Shown here: positions 1 through 6,302 of the stretch, piece after piece
Layout of the letters: each line of letters opens with the position of its first letter
Numbering within the stretch: position 1 is the stretch's first letter
Source of the DNA: Flavicella sp049625305
GTDB taxonomy: Bacteria > Bacteroidota > Bacteroidia > Flavobacteriales > Flavobacteriaceae
NCBI GenBank assembly: GCA_049625305.1
Contig: JBMZVD010000039.1
Span: forward strand, 1-20,446
Length of the DNA stretch: 20,446 bases
Direction: 5' to 3'
Notes under the pieces: model-generated
Databases searched by the model: none
Told to the model about the DNA's origin: nothing
The model's input: only the letters and a program-made list of their open reading frames with translations
Program-made: the position numbers and the translations under genes

Positions 1-2
1 AA

Positions 3-119
3 GCTTTTACGGATTACAGGCAAGCTGATTTTTTTGATGCTCTAGCCAATGTAACGGGAGTATTGATCGGTTTTTTTAGTTATGATGTCTTGTTTAAATT
101 TTTGAGAAAACAATTCTAG
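3..119 (+). CDS. VanZ-like family protein, C-terminal fragment
   Basis: The window opens inside a gene; 38 codons and a TAG stop at 117-119 are visible in frame 3. The peptide has the DYRxADxxDxLANxxG pattern (TDYRQADFFDALANVTG) typical of the last part of VanZ-like membrane proteins, followed by a hydrophobic stretch and a short basic tail (KFLRKQF). VanZ-like proteins are small polytopic membrane proteins; outside glycopeptide resistance clusters their role is mostly unknown, so no resistance function should be inferred. In flavobacteria such a gene is often found just before a TonB gene, as here. The identity rests on one short motif. Confidence 0.6.
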   Translation, partial: AFTDYRQADFFDALANVTGVLIGFFSYDVLFKFLRKQF

Positions 120-164
120 TAAATTAATGGTTGCTTTGTGTATCCTAAAAAGCATTAACAAATT

Positions 165-198
165 TAAACAAAAGCCTATTTTTATTTGTTTAGGTTTG
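165..198 (+). promoter_or_regulatory. Candidate -7 box with overlapping inverted repeat, upstream of first TonB gene
   Basis: TAGGTTTG at 191-198 matches the Bacteroidota -7 consensus TAnnTTTG and would start transcription near 205, leaving a leader of about 47 bases before the ATG at 252. I see no clear -33 TTG at the expected distance. The first two bases of the box also belong to an 8-bp perfect inverted repeat (TAAACAAA 165-172, TTTGTTTA 185-192, 12-base loop), which could be an operator or chance in AT-rich DNA. The rest of 120-251 shows nothing else. Confidence 0.35.
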
Positions 199-251
199 CA
201 TAAGTGAATCTAAAATTAGTAAATTAGCGAACTCATTAATTATTTCAACAA

Positions 252-977
252 ATGGAGATAAAGAAAAATCCAAAGTCCAATATGGAAAACTTTACTAAGC
301 TGTTCATGCAGTTAGGGTTGGTATTGGCACTTTTTATAGTATACGTTGCTATTGAGCACAAAACATACGACAGGGTTGTCGATGAATTAGGAATAGCCTC
401 TTTGACTGGTGAAGAAGAAGAAGAGATGGTTATCACTTCTCGTCCTGAACCGACCAAACCGCCTCCACCACCTCCACCACCAGCTCCTGAAGTAATCGAA
501 ATTGTTGAAGACGAAAAAGAAGTTGAGGAAACTGTAATCGAAACAACTGAAACTGATGAAGATGAAGAGGTTGTTGTTGAAGAAATTGTTGAGATTGATG
601 AGGGTGAAGAGATCGTTGAAGACGTTCCTTTTGCCATTATTGAAGATGTACCAGTTTTTCCTGGATGTGAGAAAGGATCAAAGGCTGAAAAGAAGGCTTG
701 TTTCTCTAAAAAAATCAGCAAGCATATCAATAGAAAATTTAACTCAGGATTGGCATCTGACTTAGGGCTGTCTTCAGGTAAAAAAAGAATCTTTGTGATG
801 TTTAAAATAGATCAAACAGGTTCAGTTACTGAGATTCGTGCAAGAGCACCACACCCTAGATTACAAAAAGAAGCAGAAAGAGTTGTTAAAACTCTGCCTA
901 AAATGATACCTGGAAAACAAAGAGGTCGTGCAGTAAGTGTACGTTATTCTCTACCGATTGCTTTTCTTGTAGAATAA
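252..977 (+). CDS. Energy transducer TonB family protein (acidic/proline linker)
   Basis: A 241-residue TonB-like protein, inferred to transmit inner-membrane energy to outer-membrane TonB-dependent transporters. Residues 1-16 are short and basic (cytoplasmic), 17-35 form one membrane helix, and 36-130 are a periplasmic linker that is extremely acidic and holds eight consecutive prolines (70-77). The C-terminal TonB_C-like domain (about 131-241) has the Bacteroidota VPVFPGC motif (Cys139), a second cysteine (Cys150), LASDLGLSSG at 167-176, APHPRL at 199-204 and a terminal beta-strand with SLPIAF. The helix sits close to the start as expected, which supports the ATG at 252. A strong terminator at 998-1030 suggests it is transcribed separately from the paralogue behind it. 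The substrate transporters cannot be told from the sequence. Confidence 0.88.
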   Translation: MEIKKNPKSNMENFTKLFMQLGLVLALFIVYVAIEHKTYDRVVDELGIASLTGEEEEEMVITSRPEPTKPPPPPPPPAPEVIEIVEDEKEVEETVIETTETDEDEEVVVEEIVEIDEGEEIVEDVPFAIIEDVPVFPGCEKGSKAEKKACFSKKISKHINRKFNSGLASDLGLSSGKKRIFVMFKIDQTGSVTEIRARAPHPRLQKEAERVVKTLPKMIPGKQRGRAVSVRYSLPIAFLVE

Positions 978-997
978 GGCTTTTTGAAAAAAGAAAT

Positions 998-1030
998 AAA
1001 AGCGGTTGTCCGAAAGGCAACCGCTTTTTT
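998..1030 (+). terminator. Rho-independent terminator after first TonB gene
   Basis: The stem GCGGTTG (1002-1008) pairs with CAACCGC (1018-1024). It is extended outward by A-T pairs (998-1001 with 1025-1028) and inward by a T-G and a C-G pair, leaving loop CGAAA. Six T follow directly at 1025-1030. It lies 21 bases behind the stop of the first TonB gene. Confidence 0.9.
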
Positions 1031-1102
1031 GATGCAGTATATTTAGGCATGTTTCTTGTAAAGCATTGTGTACATACCAATGCTAATCTAAAAACTCATG
1101 CC

Positions 1103-1867
1103 ATGTCTAAAATTCAATCCCATTACAGCAACAAAAATTTCAATGAAAAATTAGAAAAAAGCTCTCGTCTATTCTCTTTATTGGGTCTTGTACTCTCTTT
1201 ATTTATCGTACATGTAGTTTTAAATCACACTGTTGTAAAGGCTAGCCCAAAAGCCCTCTCAACTGAAGTGTATGATGAAGACGACATACTCGAGTTCTCA
1301 AATGCGTTTAAAAAAGAGGAGCCACTTTTAAAAGTGATTGAAAAACCCTTTGAACCCAAGGAGGTCCCACCCCAAAGGGTAAAAGTTCCTTTTTTAGATG
1401 TGTTTAAAAAAAGTGTTACAGAACCAGCAATAGAGAACGACATTCCAAAAATAGAAATAACTTCGCTACTCAATGTGATTACCGAAATCGAAGAGCCCGA
1501 AGATATTGTTGAGGATGTTCCTTTTGTAGCTGTAGAGTATGCACCAGTTTTTCCAGGATGTGTAGGGAATGCAACAAGACTAAAAGACTGTTTTGAGTCT
1601 CGCATTCGAAGACATGTTCAAAAGCACTTCAATGCATACCTAGCAAGTGATTTGGGATTGTCCTCTGGTCTTAAAAAAATCCATGTACAGTTCACTATAG
1701 ATTCCAAAGGAGAGATCTCTGATATTGTAGTTGGTGCACCACATCCACGATTGGAAACTGAAGCAAAGCGTCTGACTAAATTACTCCCAAAAATGAAACC
1801 AGGAAGACAAGGTTCCAAAAATATAGGGGTTCGCTATTCCTTGCCAATTACTTTTCAGGTTTTATAA
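1103..1867 (+). CDS. Energy transducer TonB family protein, second paralogue
   Basis: A 254-residue TonB-like protein, paralogous to the gene just upstream. It has a basic N-terminus, one membrane helix at about 23-41, a linker at 42-140 without the poly-proline run, and a C-terminal TonB_C-like domain with APVFPGC (Cys153), a second cysteine (Cys163), LASDLGLSSG (180-189), APHPRL (212-217) and SLPITF near the end. The two copies also share the junction EDIVEDVPF before the domain. An in-frame ATG at 1049 would give 272 residues, but it lies only 18 bases behind the terminator, leaving no room for a promoter, and would lengthen the cytoplasmic tail; ATG 1103 is preferred. I see no TAnnTTTG box in front. 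A hairpin at 1883-1915 follows the stop. Confidence 0.85.
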   Translation: MSKIQSHYSNKNFNEKLEKSSRLFSLLGLVLSLFIVHVVLNHTVVKASPKALSTEVYDEDDILEFSNAFKKEEPLLKVIEKPFEPKEVPPQRVKVPFLDVFKKSVTEPAIENDIPKIEITSLLNVITEIEEPEDIVEDVPFVAVEYAPVFPGCVGNATRLKDCFESRIRRHVQKHFNAYLASDLGLSSGLKKIHVQFTIDSKGEISDIVVGAPHPRLETEAKRLTKLLPKMKPGRQGSKNIGVRYSLPITFQVL

Positions 1868-1882
1868 TTCCTAAGCTATTTT

Positions 1883-1931
1883 ACTGTCTTCTAGATATAT
1901 TTACTAGAGGGCAGTTACCTTTGTTTTTTTT
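1883..1931 (+). terminator. Hairpin terminator behind second TonB gene
   Basis: A 12-bp stem formed by 1883-1894 and 1904-1915 pairs completely, with two G-U wobbles (1887/1911 and 1889/1909), around loop ATATATTTA. A T-rich tract (TTTG then TTTTTTTT, 1920-1931) follows four bases later, starting at 1920. It lies 15 bases after the TonB stop at 1867. The short gap between stem and T tract makes it a slightly weak terminator, and the tract overlaps the next promoter box. Confidence 0.6.
1916..1923 (+). promoter_or_regulatory. -7 promoter box of the acetyltransferase gene
   Basis: TACCTTTG is a full match to the Bacteroidota -7 consensus TAnnTTTG. Transcription would begin near 1930 and leave a leader of about 30 bases before ATG 1960. 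No TTG is visible at the -33 distance. The box starts directly after the last base of the hairpin stem (1915). It also argues against the in-frame TTG at 1921 as a start codon, because that TTG lies inside the box. Confidence 0.55.
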
Positions 1932-1959
1932 GTATTTTAGCTTCATACATGTTAGCTAT

Positions 1960-2541
1960 ATGAAAAAAGAACCTTCCTATTTTGTACACGAATCCTCCAT
2001 AGTAGCCGCTTCTGCGAAAGTCGGTTCTGGTTGTAAAATTTGGCATTTTAGTCATGTAATGGATACTGCTATTCTCGGAGAACGTTGTAATATTGGACAA
2101 AATGTTGTGGTCTCTCCACAAGTTGTATTGGGAGTCAATGTCAAAGTGCAAAATAATGTTTCCATCTACACAGGTGTTGTTTGTGAAGATGATGTTTTCT
2201 TGGGGCCTTCTATGGTTTTTACCAATGTAATCAATCCCCGAAGTGCCGTAGTTCGAAAGTCCGAATACCGTCAAACAAGAGTTTGTAAAGGAGCAAGTAT
2301 TGGAGCCAACGCAACCATTATTTGTGGAAACACTATAGGCGCTTACGCCATGATAGGTGCAGGTGCTGTTGTCACTAAAGAAGTACTTCCTTATGCATTG
2401 GTTGTTGGCAATCCCTCACGTCAAATTGGATGGGTAAGTGAATACGGGCATCGTTTGGAATTTGATGAAAATGGACTTTCTTTATGTCCTGAAACAAATC
2501 AAAAGTATAGGTTAAAAGATAATTTAGTGTCTAAAGTATAA
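1960..2541 (+). CDS. Hexapeptide-repeat N-acetyltransferase, WbpD/WlbB type
   Basis: A 193-residue left-handed beta-helix acyltransferase. Family features visible are KIWHFSHV (26-33), repeated [IV]G turns with IGQNVVVSP (45-53), VQNNVSIYTGVVCEDDVFLGP (63-83 region), FTNVINPR (87-94), GASIGANATI (111-120) and IGAGAVVTKEV (132-142), then a tail with CPETNQKYRL (176-185). These resemble WbpD/WlbB, which acetylates the 3-amino group of a UDP-2-acetamido-3-amino-glucuronate during surface polysaccharide synthesis using acetyl-CoA; the exact sugar here is inferred only. The other enzymes of that pathway (dehydrogenase, oxidase, aminotransferase) are not adjacent. ATG 1960 follows a -7 box at 1916-1923. 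It is followed after 12 bases by the Wzi/RemB-like gene, so the two probably form an operon. Confidence 0.82.
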   Translation: MKKEPSYFVHESSIVAASAKVGSGCKIWHFSHVMDTAILGERCNIGQNVVVSPQVVLGVNVKVQNNVSIYTGVVCEDDVFLGPSMVFTNVINPRSAVVRKSEYRQTRVCKGASIGANATIICGNTIGAYAMIGAGAVVTKEVLPYALVVGNPSRQIGWVSEYGHRLEFDENGLSLCPETNQKYRLKDNLVSKV

Positions 2542-2553
2542 TTTGACATTGCC

Positions 2554-4212
2554 ATGAATATTAAAAAGAACTTTTCTTATTGTTTTTTACTGTTTTCTAT
2601 TTTTTGTTTTGGTCAGTCTCACTTGCAAGAATTCGACAGTAACTTACAAATCCCATTTCACCACGCACGCTATACTGCTCTCGAAAAGGCTTTGAACAAA
2701 GCGGACAATGTTCATACTTCGGTAAAACCTTACTCTTTTTCGAGTGTACAACCATTTTTAAATTTTAATGACCAAAAAAACACATTTCTAAAAAAGAAAC
2801 ATAGTTGGGTTGGAAGAAAATTGTGGAACGAACACCTAGCAACGGTTAAGGGAAAAGATTATTGGTTTACTACAGACCTCTTGTTGGATTTAGAATTAGG
2901 AAAAGATATTTCAGAGGATGTCACTTCTTTCAATAATACTAGAATATTACAACTCCAAGGAATGGTGGGCTCTAAATTGTCCTTTTCGACCACGATATAC
3001 GAAGCTCAAAGTCGTTTTGCCAATTATATAAATGAATCCATGGCGATAGTTGAGCGTCAAACTTTTGATTCTGATGGTTTGGTCTTTGGTAGAGCAAAAG
3101 CTAAACGTTTTCTCACGGATGCTTTTGATTATCAAGTGTCGGAAAGTTATCTGAATTACAAACCAAGTCAATATTTTGAGGCGCAATTTGGTCAGGGTAA
3201 AAATTTTATTGGTGATGGTTATCGTTCTTTTATACTCTCAGATATAGGGGTTACCTACCCTTATTTAAAGTTTAACACTCGTTTGTGGAAGTTTCAATAC
3301 ACGAATTTATGGATGTGGATGTCAGACATTCGCAGAGAGGCTCAGATGACCAATGAAAATGTAGGTCGAACGCATCCTAGAAAATATGTGTCGCTACACC
3401 ATTTAGGAATCAACATTACGAAAAGATTGAATGTAGGTGTTTTTGAATCTATCATGACTGATAACGCTAGAACAGGGAGCTTAGATATGGATTTTTTCAA
3501 TCCCATTATTTTTTTCAAACCTGCCGAATATGCGCGTGGAGAAAGTTCAGGAAGTGCAATTGTAGGCCTTGATGCCAAGTATAAGTTTTCCGATCGATTT
3601 TTTCTATACGGACAGTTTGTTATTGATGAATTTACCTTGTCTGAGGTAAAAGCCAGCAATGGCTATTGGTCCAACAAATTTGCAGCTCAAATAGGCTTTC
3701 GTTATTTCGATGTTTTTGGGGTGCCAAATCTATATCTTCAGATGGAATATAATCAGGCAAGACCTTACACCTTTTCTCACGGTTACCCAACTTTGAATTA
3801 CGGAAATTACGGACAAGCTATTGGTCACCCATGGGGTGCTAATTTTAGAGAGTCAATTTTGATTTCTAGGTATACCAAAGGACGCTTTTCTACCCATTTA
3901 AAATGGATTCATGGAACGAAAGGGTATGATAAAGATGGTCTAAATTATGGAGGAGATATTTTTAAATCTTATAATGATCGAGTTGCAGACTATGGAAATG
4001 AGATAGGTCAAGGTGATAAAGCTATCTTAAACCATTTAGATTTCCAATTAAACTACTTGATAAACCCTGTTACTGATTTAAAGGTGTTTGCTAGATGTAT
4101 GTATCGTGAATTAAACCCAGAGATTCCATCTGATACTTTTGAGAATTCTCAAACAACTTGGTTTTCATTTGGAGTCAAGGTAGACTTGTTCAATTGGTAT
4201 TTTGATTATTGA
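2554..4212 (+). CDS. Outer-membrane beta-barrel, Wzi / gliding-motility RemB-like
   Basis: A 552-residue exported protein. Residues 1-20 are a signal peptide (two lysines, hydrophobic core, likely cut at FCFG/QS). The mature part is rich in alternating aromatic strands and ends in FNWYFDY, an aromatic C-terminus typical of outer-membrane barrels. Features I recognise from flavobacterial RemB/Wzi-type proteins are LQIPFHHARY (31-40), GRKLWNEHL (87-95), GKDYWFT (100-106), GQGKNFIGDGYRS (213-225), the WMWM stretch near 252 and the closing DLFNWY. Wzi proteins help attach capsule to the outer membrane; RemB of Flavobacterium johnsoniae is linked to gliding. Which applies here is undecided. It lies 12 bases behind the sugar acetyltransferase, which favours a polysaccharide link. 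Confidence 0.75.
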   Translation: MNIKKNFSYCFLLFSIFCFGQSHLQEFDSNLQIPFHHARYTALEKALNKADNVHTSVKPYSFSSVQPFLNFNDQKNTFLKKKHSWVGRKLWNEHLATVKGKDYWFTTDLLLDLELGKDISEDVTSFNNTRILQLQGMVGSKLSFSTTIYEAQSRFANYINESMAIVERQTFDSDGLVFGRAKAKRFLTDAFDYQVSESYLNYKPSQYFEAQFGQGKNFIGDGYRSFILSDIGVTYPYLKFNTRLWKFQYTNLWMWMSDIRREAQMTNENVGRTHPRKYVSLHHLGINITKRLNVGVFESIMTDNARTGSLDMDFFNPIIFFKPAEYARGESSGSAIVGLDAKYKFSDRFFLYGQFVIDEFTLSEVKASNGYWSNKFAAQIGFRYFDVFGVPNLYLQMEYNQARPYTFSHGYPTLNYGNYGQAIGHPWGANFRESILISRYTKGRFSTHLKWIHGTKGYDKDGLNYGGDIFKSYNDRVADYGNEIGQGDKAILNHLDFQLNYLINPVTDLKVFARCMYRELNPEIPSDTFENSQTTWFSFGVKVDLFNWYFDY

Positions 4213-4260
4213 TTCGTGACTAGGTTGCAAGTTTTTATTAAAAAGTAGATGATCGTTCAT

Positions 4261-4300
4261 AAAAAAACCGCCCATTTTTAAATAGAGCGGTTTTGTTGTT
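4261..4300. terminator. Bidirectional terminator between converging genes
   Basis: AAAACCGC (4264-4271) pairs with GCGGTTTT (4287-4294) around a 15-base loop. On the plus strand it ends in TTTT-G-TT-G-TTT. On the minus strand the seven A at 4261-4267 become a T tract. It serves both the barrel gene (stop 4212) and dsbD (stop codon at 4310-4312). Confidence 0.85.
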
Positions 4301-4309
4301 TGAGGATAT

Positions 4310-6265
4310 TTATTTGTTGTTTTTCAAGCCTTCTTGAAGCCAGGTGAGATAGGTTTGTTTGTCTGTGTACTTTTCAGGTCTGTTCAATAGTTTTAGTTCG
4401 TTTGAAAGTTGCACATAAAATGGTTGAGAGGTTGTGGCAAAGTTAATGGCTTGTAAAGTCGCCCATTTTGAGCCAACAGTTTTAATTTTTTTGATTTTTC
4501 CATTGATTTTTTTGTACTCAAACTGAGCTTCAGTAGGCAGTTCCTTTCGATCATCTACATAAAGAGAAATCAATACAAATTTTTCCAACTCCTCGTAGAC
4601 TTTGGGGTCGCTCCATACATTTTCTTCCATTTTTCTGCAATTCACACAAGCCCACCCTGTGAAATCTAGTAAAATGGGTTTGTCATTTTTTTTAGCGTAT
4701 TCCAATCCTTCCTCAAAATCTTTAAAGCAATTGAGGTTGAGAGGGCACTCTGTTTTGGTTTCAAAGAGACTATAAAACTTAGGAGGAGCAAAGCCACTCA
4801 ACGCATTCAGTGAGGTGTTAAAAAATAGCCCTGAGGTTAAGTATAAGGCAAACAAAGAGGATGAAGATCCTATTATGATTCTTCCTCTGCTAAGTTTTTT
4901 CACAGGACCATCATGCGGGAACTTAATTTTACCAAATAGGTACAAAGCCAATCCGACAAATACCAGAATCCAAATAGCTATGAATGTTTCTCTTTTCAAC
5001 AGACCCCAATGTTGAACCATATCTGCGTTGGATAAGAATTTCAAGGCCAATGCAATTTCTAAAAATCCTAAAACAACTTTTACTGTGTTGAGCCATCCAC
5101 CTGAGCGTGGTAAGTTTTGAAGCCAGTTTGGGAATAGGGCAAACAAAGTAAAAGGCAATGCCAATGCTGCGCCAAATCCTACCATTCCAAAGGTCAATTG
5201 AATGGCTCCTCCATCAGAAGAAAGCGCTCCAACTAACAAGGATCCGAGTATAGGTCCTGTACATGAAAAAGAGACGATCGCAAGAGTCAACGCCATAAAG
5301 AAAATCCCAATCAAACCACCTATACTAGAGGCTGAGTCCATTTTGTCTGACCATGAATGTGGCAGGGTAATTTCAAAATAACCAAAAAATGAAATAGCAA
5401 AAACAATAAAAATAACAAAGAAGCTTACATTCAAAGCAACATTAGTGGAAATGCTATTTAATATTTCAGGGTCTAGAGAATCAAGAAAATGGAAAGGCAG
5501 GCTTAATAACAAGTATATCAATACGATGAAACCTCCATACAAAATGGCGTTGCTGACTCCTTTCTTTTTATTTTTTCCTTGTTTGGTGAAAAATGAGACA
5601 GTCAAAGGAATCATAGGGAAAACACAAGGTGTTAGCAAAGCGACTAGCCCTCCTAAGAATCCCAAAATAAAAATACTAGACAGCCCTTTTTTATTTTTTT
5701 CTGAGGTTTCAGTTTCAAGAAACTCATCTTTATTGGGGATTTTTAAGTCCAGTGCTGCAGCTCTCTCTTTACTTGATGCACTTACCTTAGTTTTTACCGT
5801 TAAAGCTTCAGTATTTGGAAGAGTAAAAACAAGGGTTTCTCCCGGTTCAAAGGTACAAGATTGATCGTCACAAGTTTGATACATTGCAGTGACTGTAATC
5901 GGTTGAAATTCCTCAGTTAATAATTTGATTTTTTGACTAAAAACAGCTTCTCTTTCAAAGTATGCGGTTTCCATTTCAAAGATAGCTTCGTAAGAAGTGT
6001 GTGTATCACTCTCTTGAGTGGCTCCAATCAAGATGTATTTTTTTTCACTTTCTTCAAAAGTAAACTCAGTAGCAATTGGTCCACCCTTAGGTAGGTGCTG
6101 AGAGTACAAATGCCACCCCTCTTTTAAAATTCCTTTAAAAGTAAGTGTGTATTCGTTATTTGTTTCTTTTTTTACATCAGTTTCCCAGCGTATGGTTTCT
6201 GATTGGCTGTAACTATTGATTAAATTTGCGAATAGTAGAAGTAGGGTAAAAAGATATTTTTTCAT
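4310..6265 (-). CDS. dsbD: Thiol:disulfide interchange protein DsbD
   Basis: A full three-domain DsbD of 651 residues that carries electrons from cytoplasmic thioredoxin across the inner membrane to periplasmic partners. A signal peptide (1-20, cut near SYS/Q) is followed by an N-terminal immunoglobulin-like domain with the redox pair Cys132/Cys137. The central membrane domain (about 195-485) has multiple helices and the cysteines Cys214 (LLTPCVFPMIPLT) and Cys335 (FSCTGPILG). The C-terminal thioredoxin-like domain has the CVNC motif (Cys540/Cys543, after FTGWA) and a cis-proline candidate, Pro615 (SQPF). An additional pair Cys507/Cys513 lies before the thioredoxin domain. It is the last gene of pabB-tilS-dsbD; a 37-base gap to tilS contains a perfect palindrome. 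ATG start at 6265. Confidence 0.96.
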   Translation of the reverse strand: MKKYLFTLLLLFANLINSYSQSETIRWETDVKKETNNEYTLTFKGILKEGWHLYSQHLPKGGPIATEFTFEESEKKYILIGATQESDTHTSYEAIFEMETAYFEREAVFSQKIKLLTEEFQPITVTAMYQTCDDQSCTFEPGETLVFTLPNTEALTVKTKVSASSKERAAALDLKIPNKDEFLETETSEKNKKGLSSIFILGFLGGLVALLTPCVFPMIPLTVSFFTKQGKNKKKGVSNAILYGGFIVLIYLLLSLPFHFLDSLDPEILNSISTNVALNVSFFVIFIVFAISFFGYFEITLPHSWSDKMDSASSIGGLIGIFFMALTLAIVSFSCTGPILGSLLVGALSSDGGAIQLTFGMVGFGAALALPFTLFALFPNWLQNLPRSGGWLNTVKVVLGFLEIALALKFLSNADMVQHWGLLKRETFIAIWILVFVGLALYLFGKIKFPHDGPVKKLSRGRIIIGSSSSLFALYLTSGLFFNTSLNALSGFAPPKFYSLFETKTECPLNLNCFKDFEEGLEYAKKNDKPILLDFTGWACVNCRKMEENVWSDPKVYEELEKFVLISLYVDDRKELPTEAQFEYKKINGKIKKIKTVGSKWATLQAINFATTSQPFYVQLSNELKLLNRPEKYTDKQTYLTWLQEGLKNNK

Positions 6266-6281
6266 GAATTATGAATGTTGT

Positions 6282-6302
6282 ATTGGATAACTTGTATCCA
6301 AT
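6282..6302. repeat. Perfect inverted repeat between tilS and dsbD
   Basis: ATTGGATA (6282-6289) and TATCCAAT (6295-6302) form an 8-bp perfect stem around ACTTG. In the transcript it begins directly after the tilS stop codon and ends 16 bases before the dsbD ATG. No T run follows on the minus strand, so it is not a standard terminator; an RNA processing or translation-control hairpin, or an operator, are possible. Confidence 0.6.

Noticed and set aside
3..119. VanZ-like fragment as a glycopeptide resistance marker
   Set aside because: No other van gene is present, and VanZ-like proteins are widespread in bacteria without such resistance.
245..730. A 161-codon minus-strand frame rich in serine opposite the first TonB gene
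   Set aside because: It is the complement of glutamate-, aspartate- and valine-rich codons; the composition is a shadow effect and no motif is present.
1921..1959. TTG-initiated extension of the acetyltransferase
   Set aside because: The TTG lies inside the TACCTTTG promoter box, and the added residues are hydrophobic and not part of the family.
1915..2274. A 119-codon minus-strand frame opposite the acetyltransferase
   Set aside because: The hexapeptide-repeat protein on the plus strand explains the sequence; the reverse product resembles nothing known.
5445..5864. A 139-codon plus-strand frame inside dsbD
   Set aside because: It lies opposite the membrane domain and N-terminal region of an unmistakable dsbD and has no domain or start context of its own.
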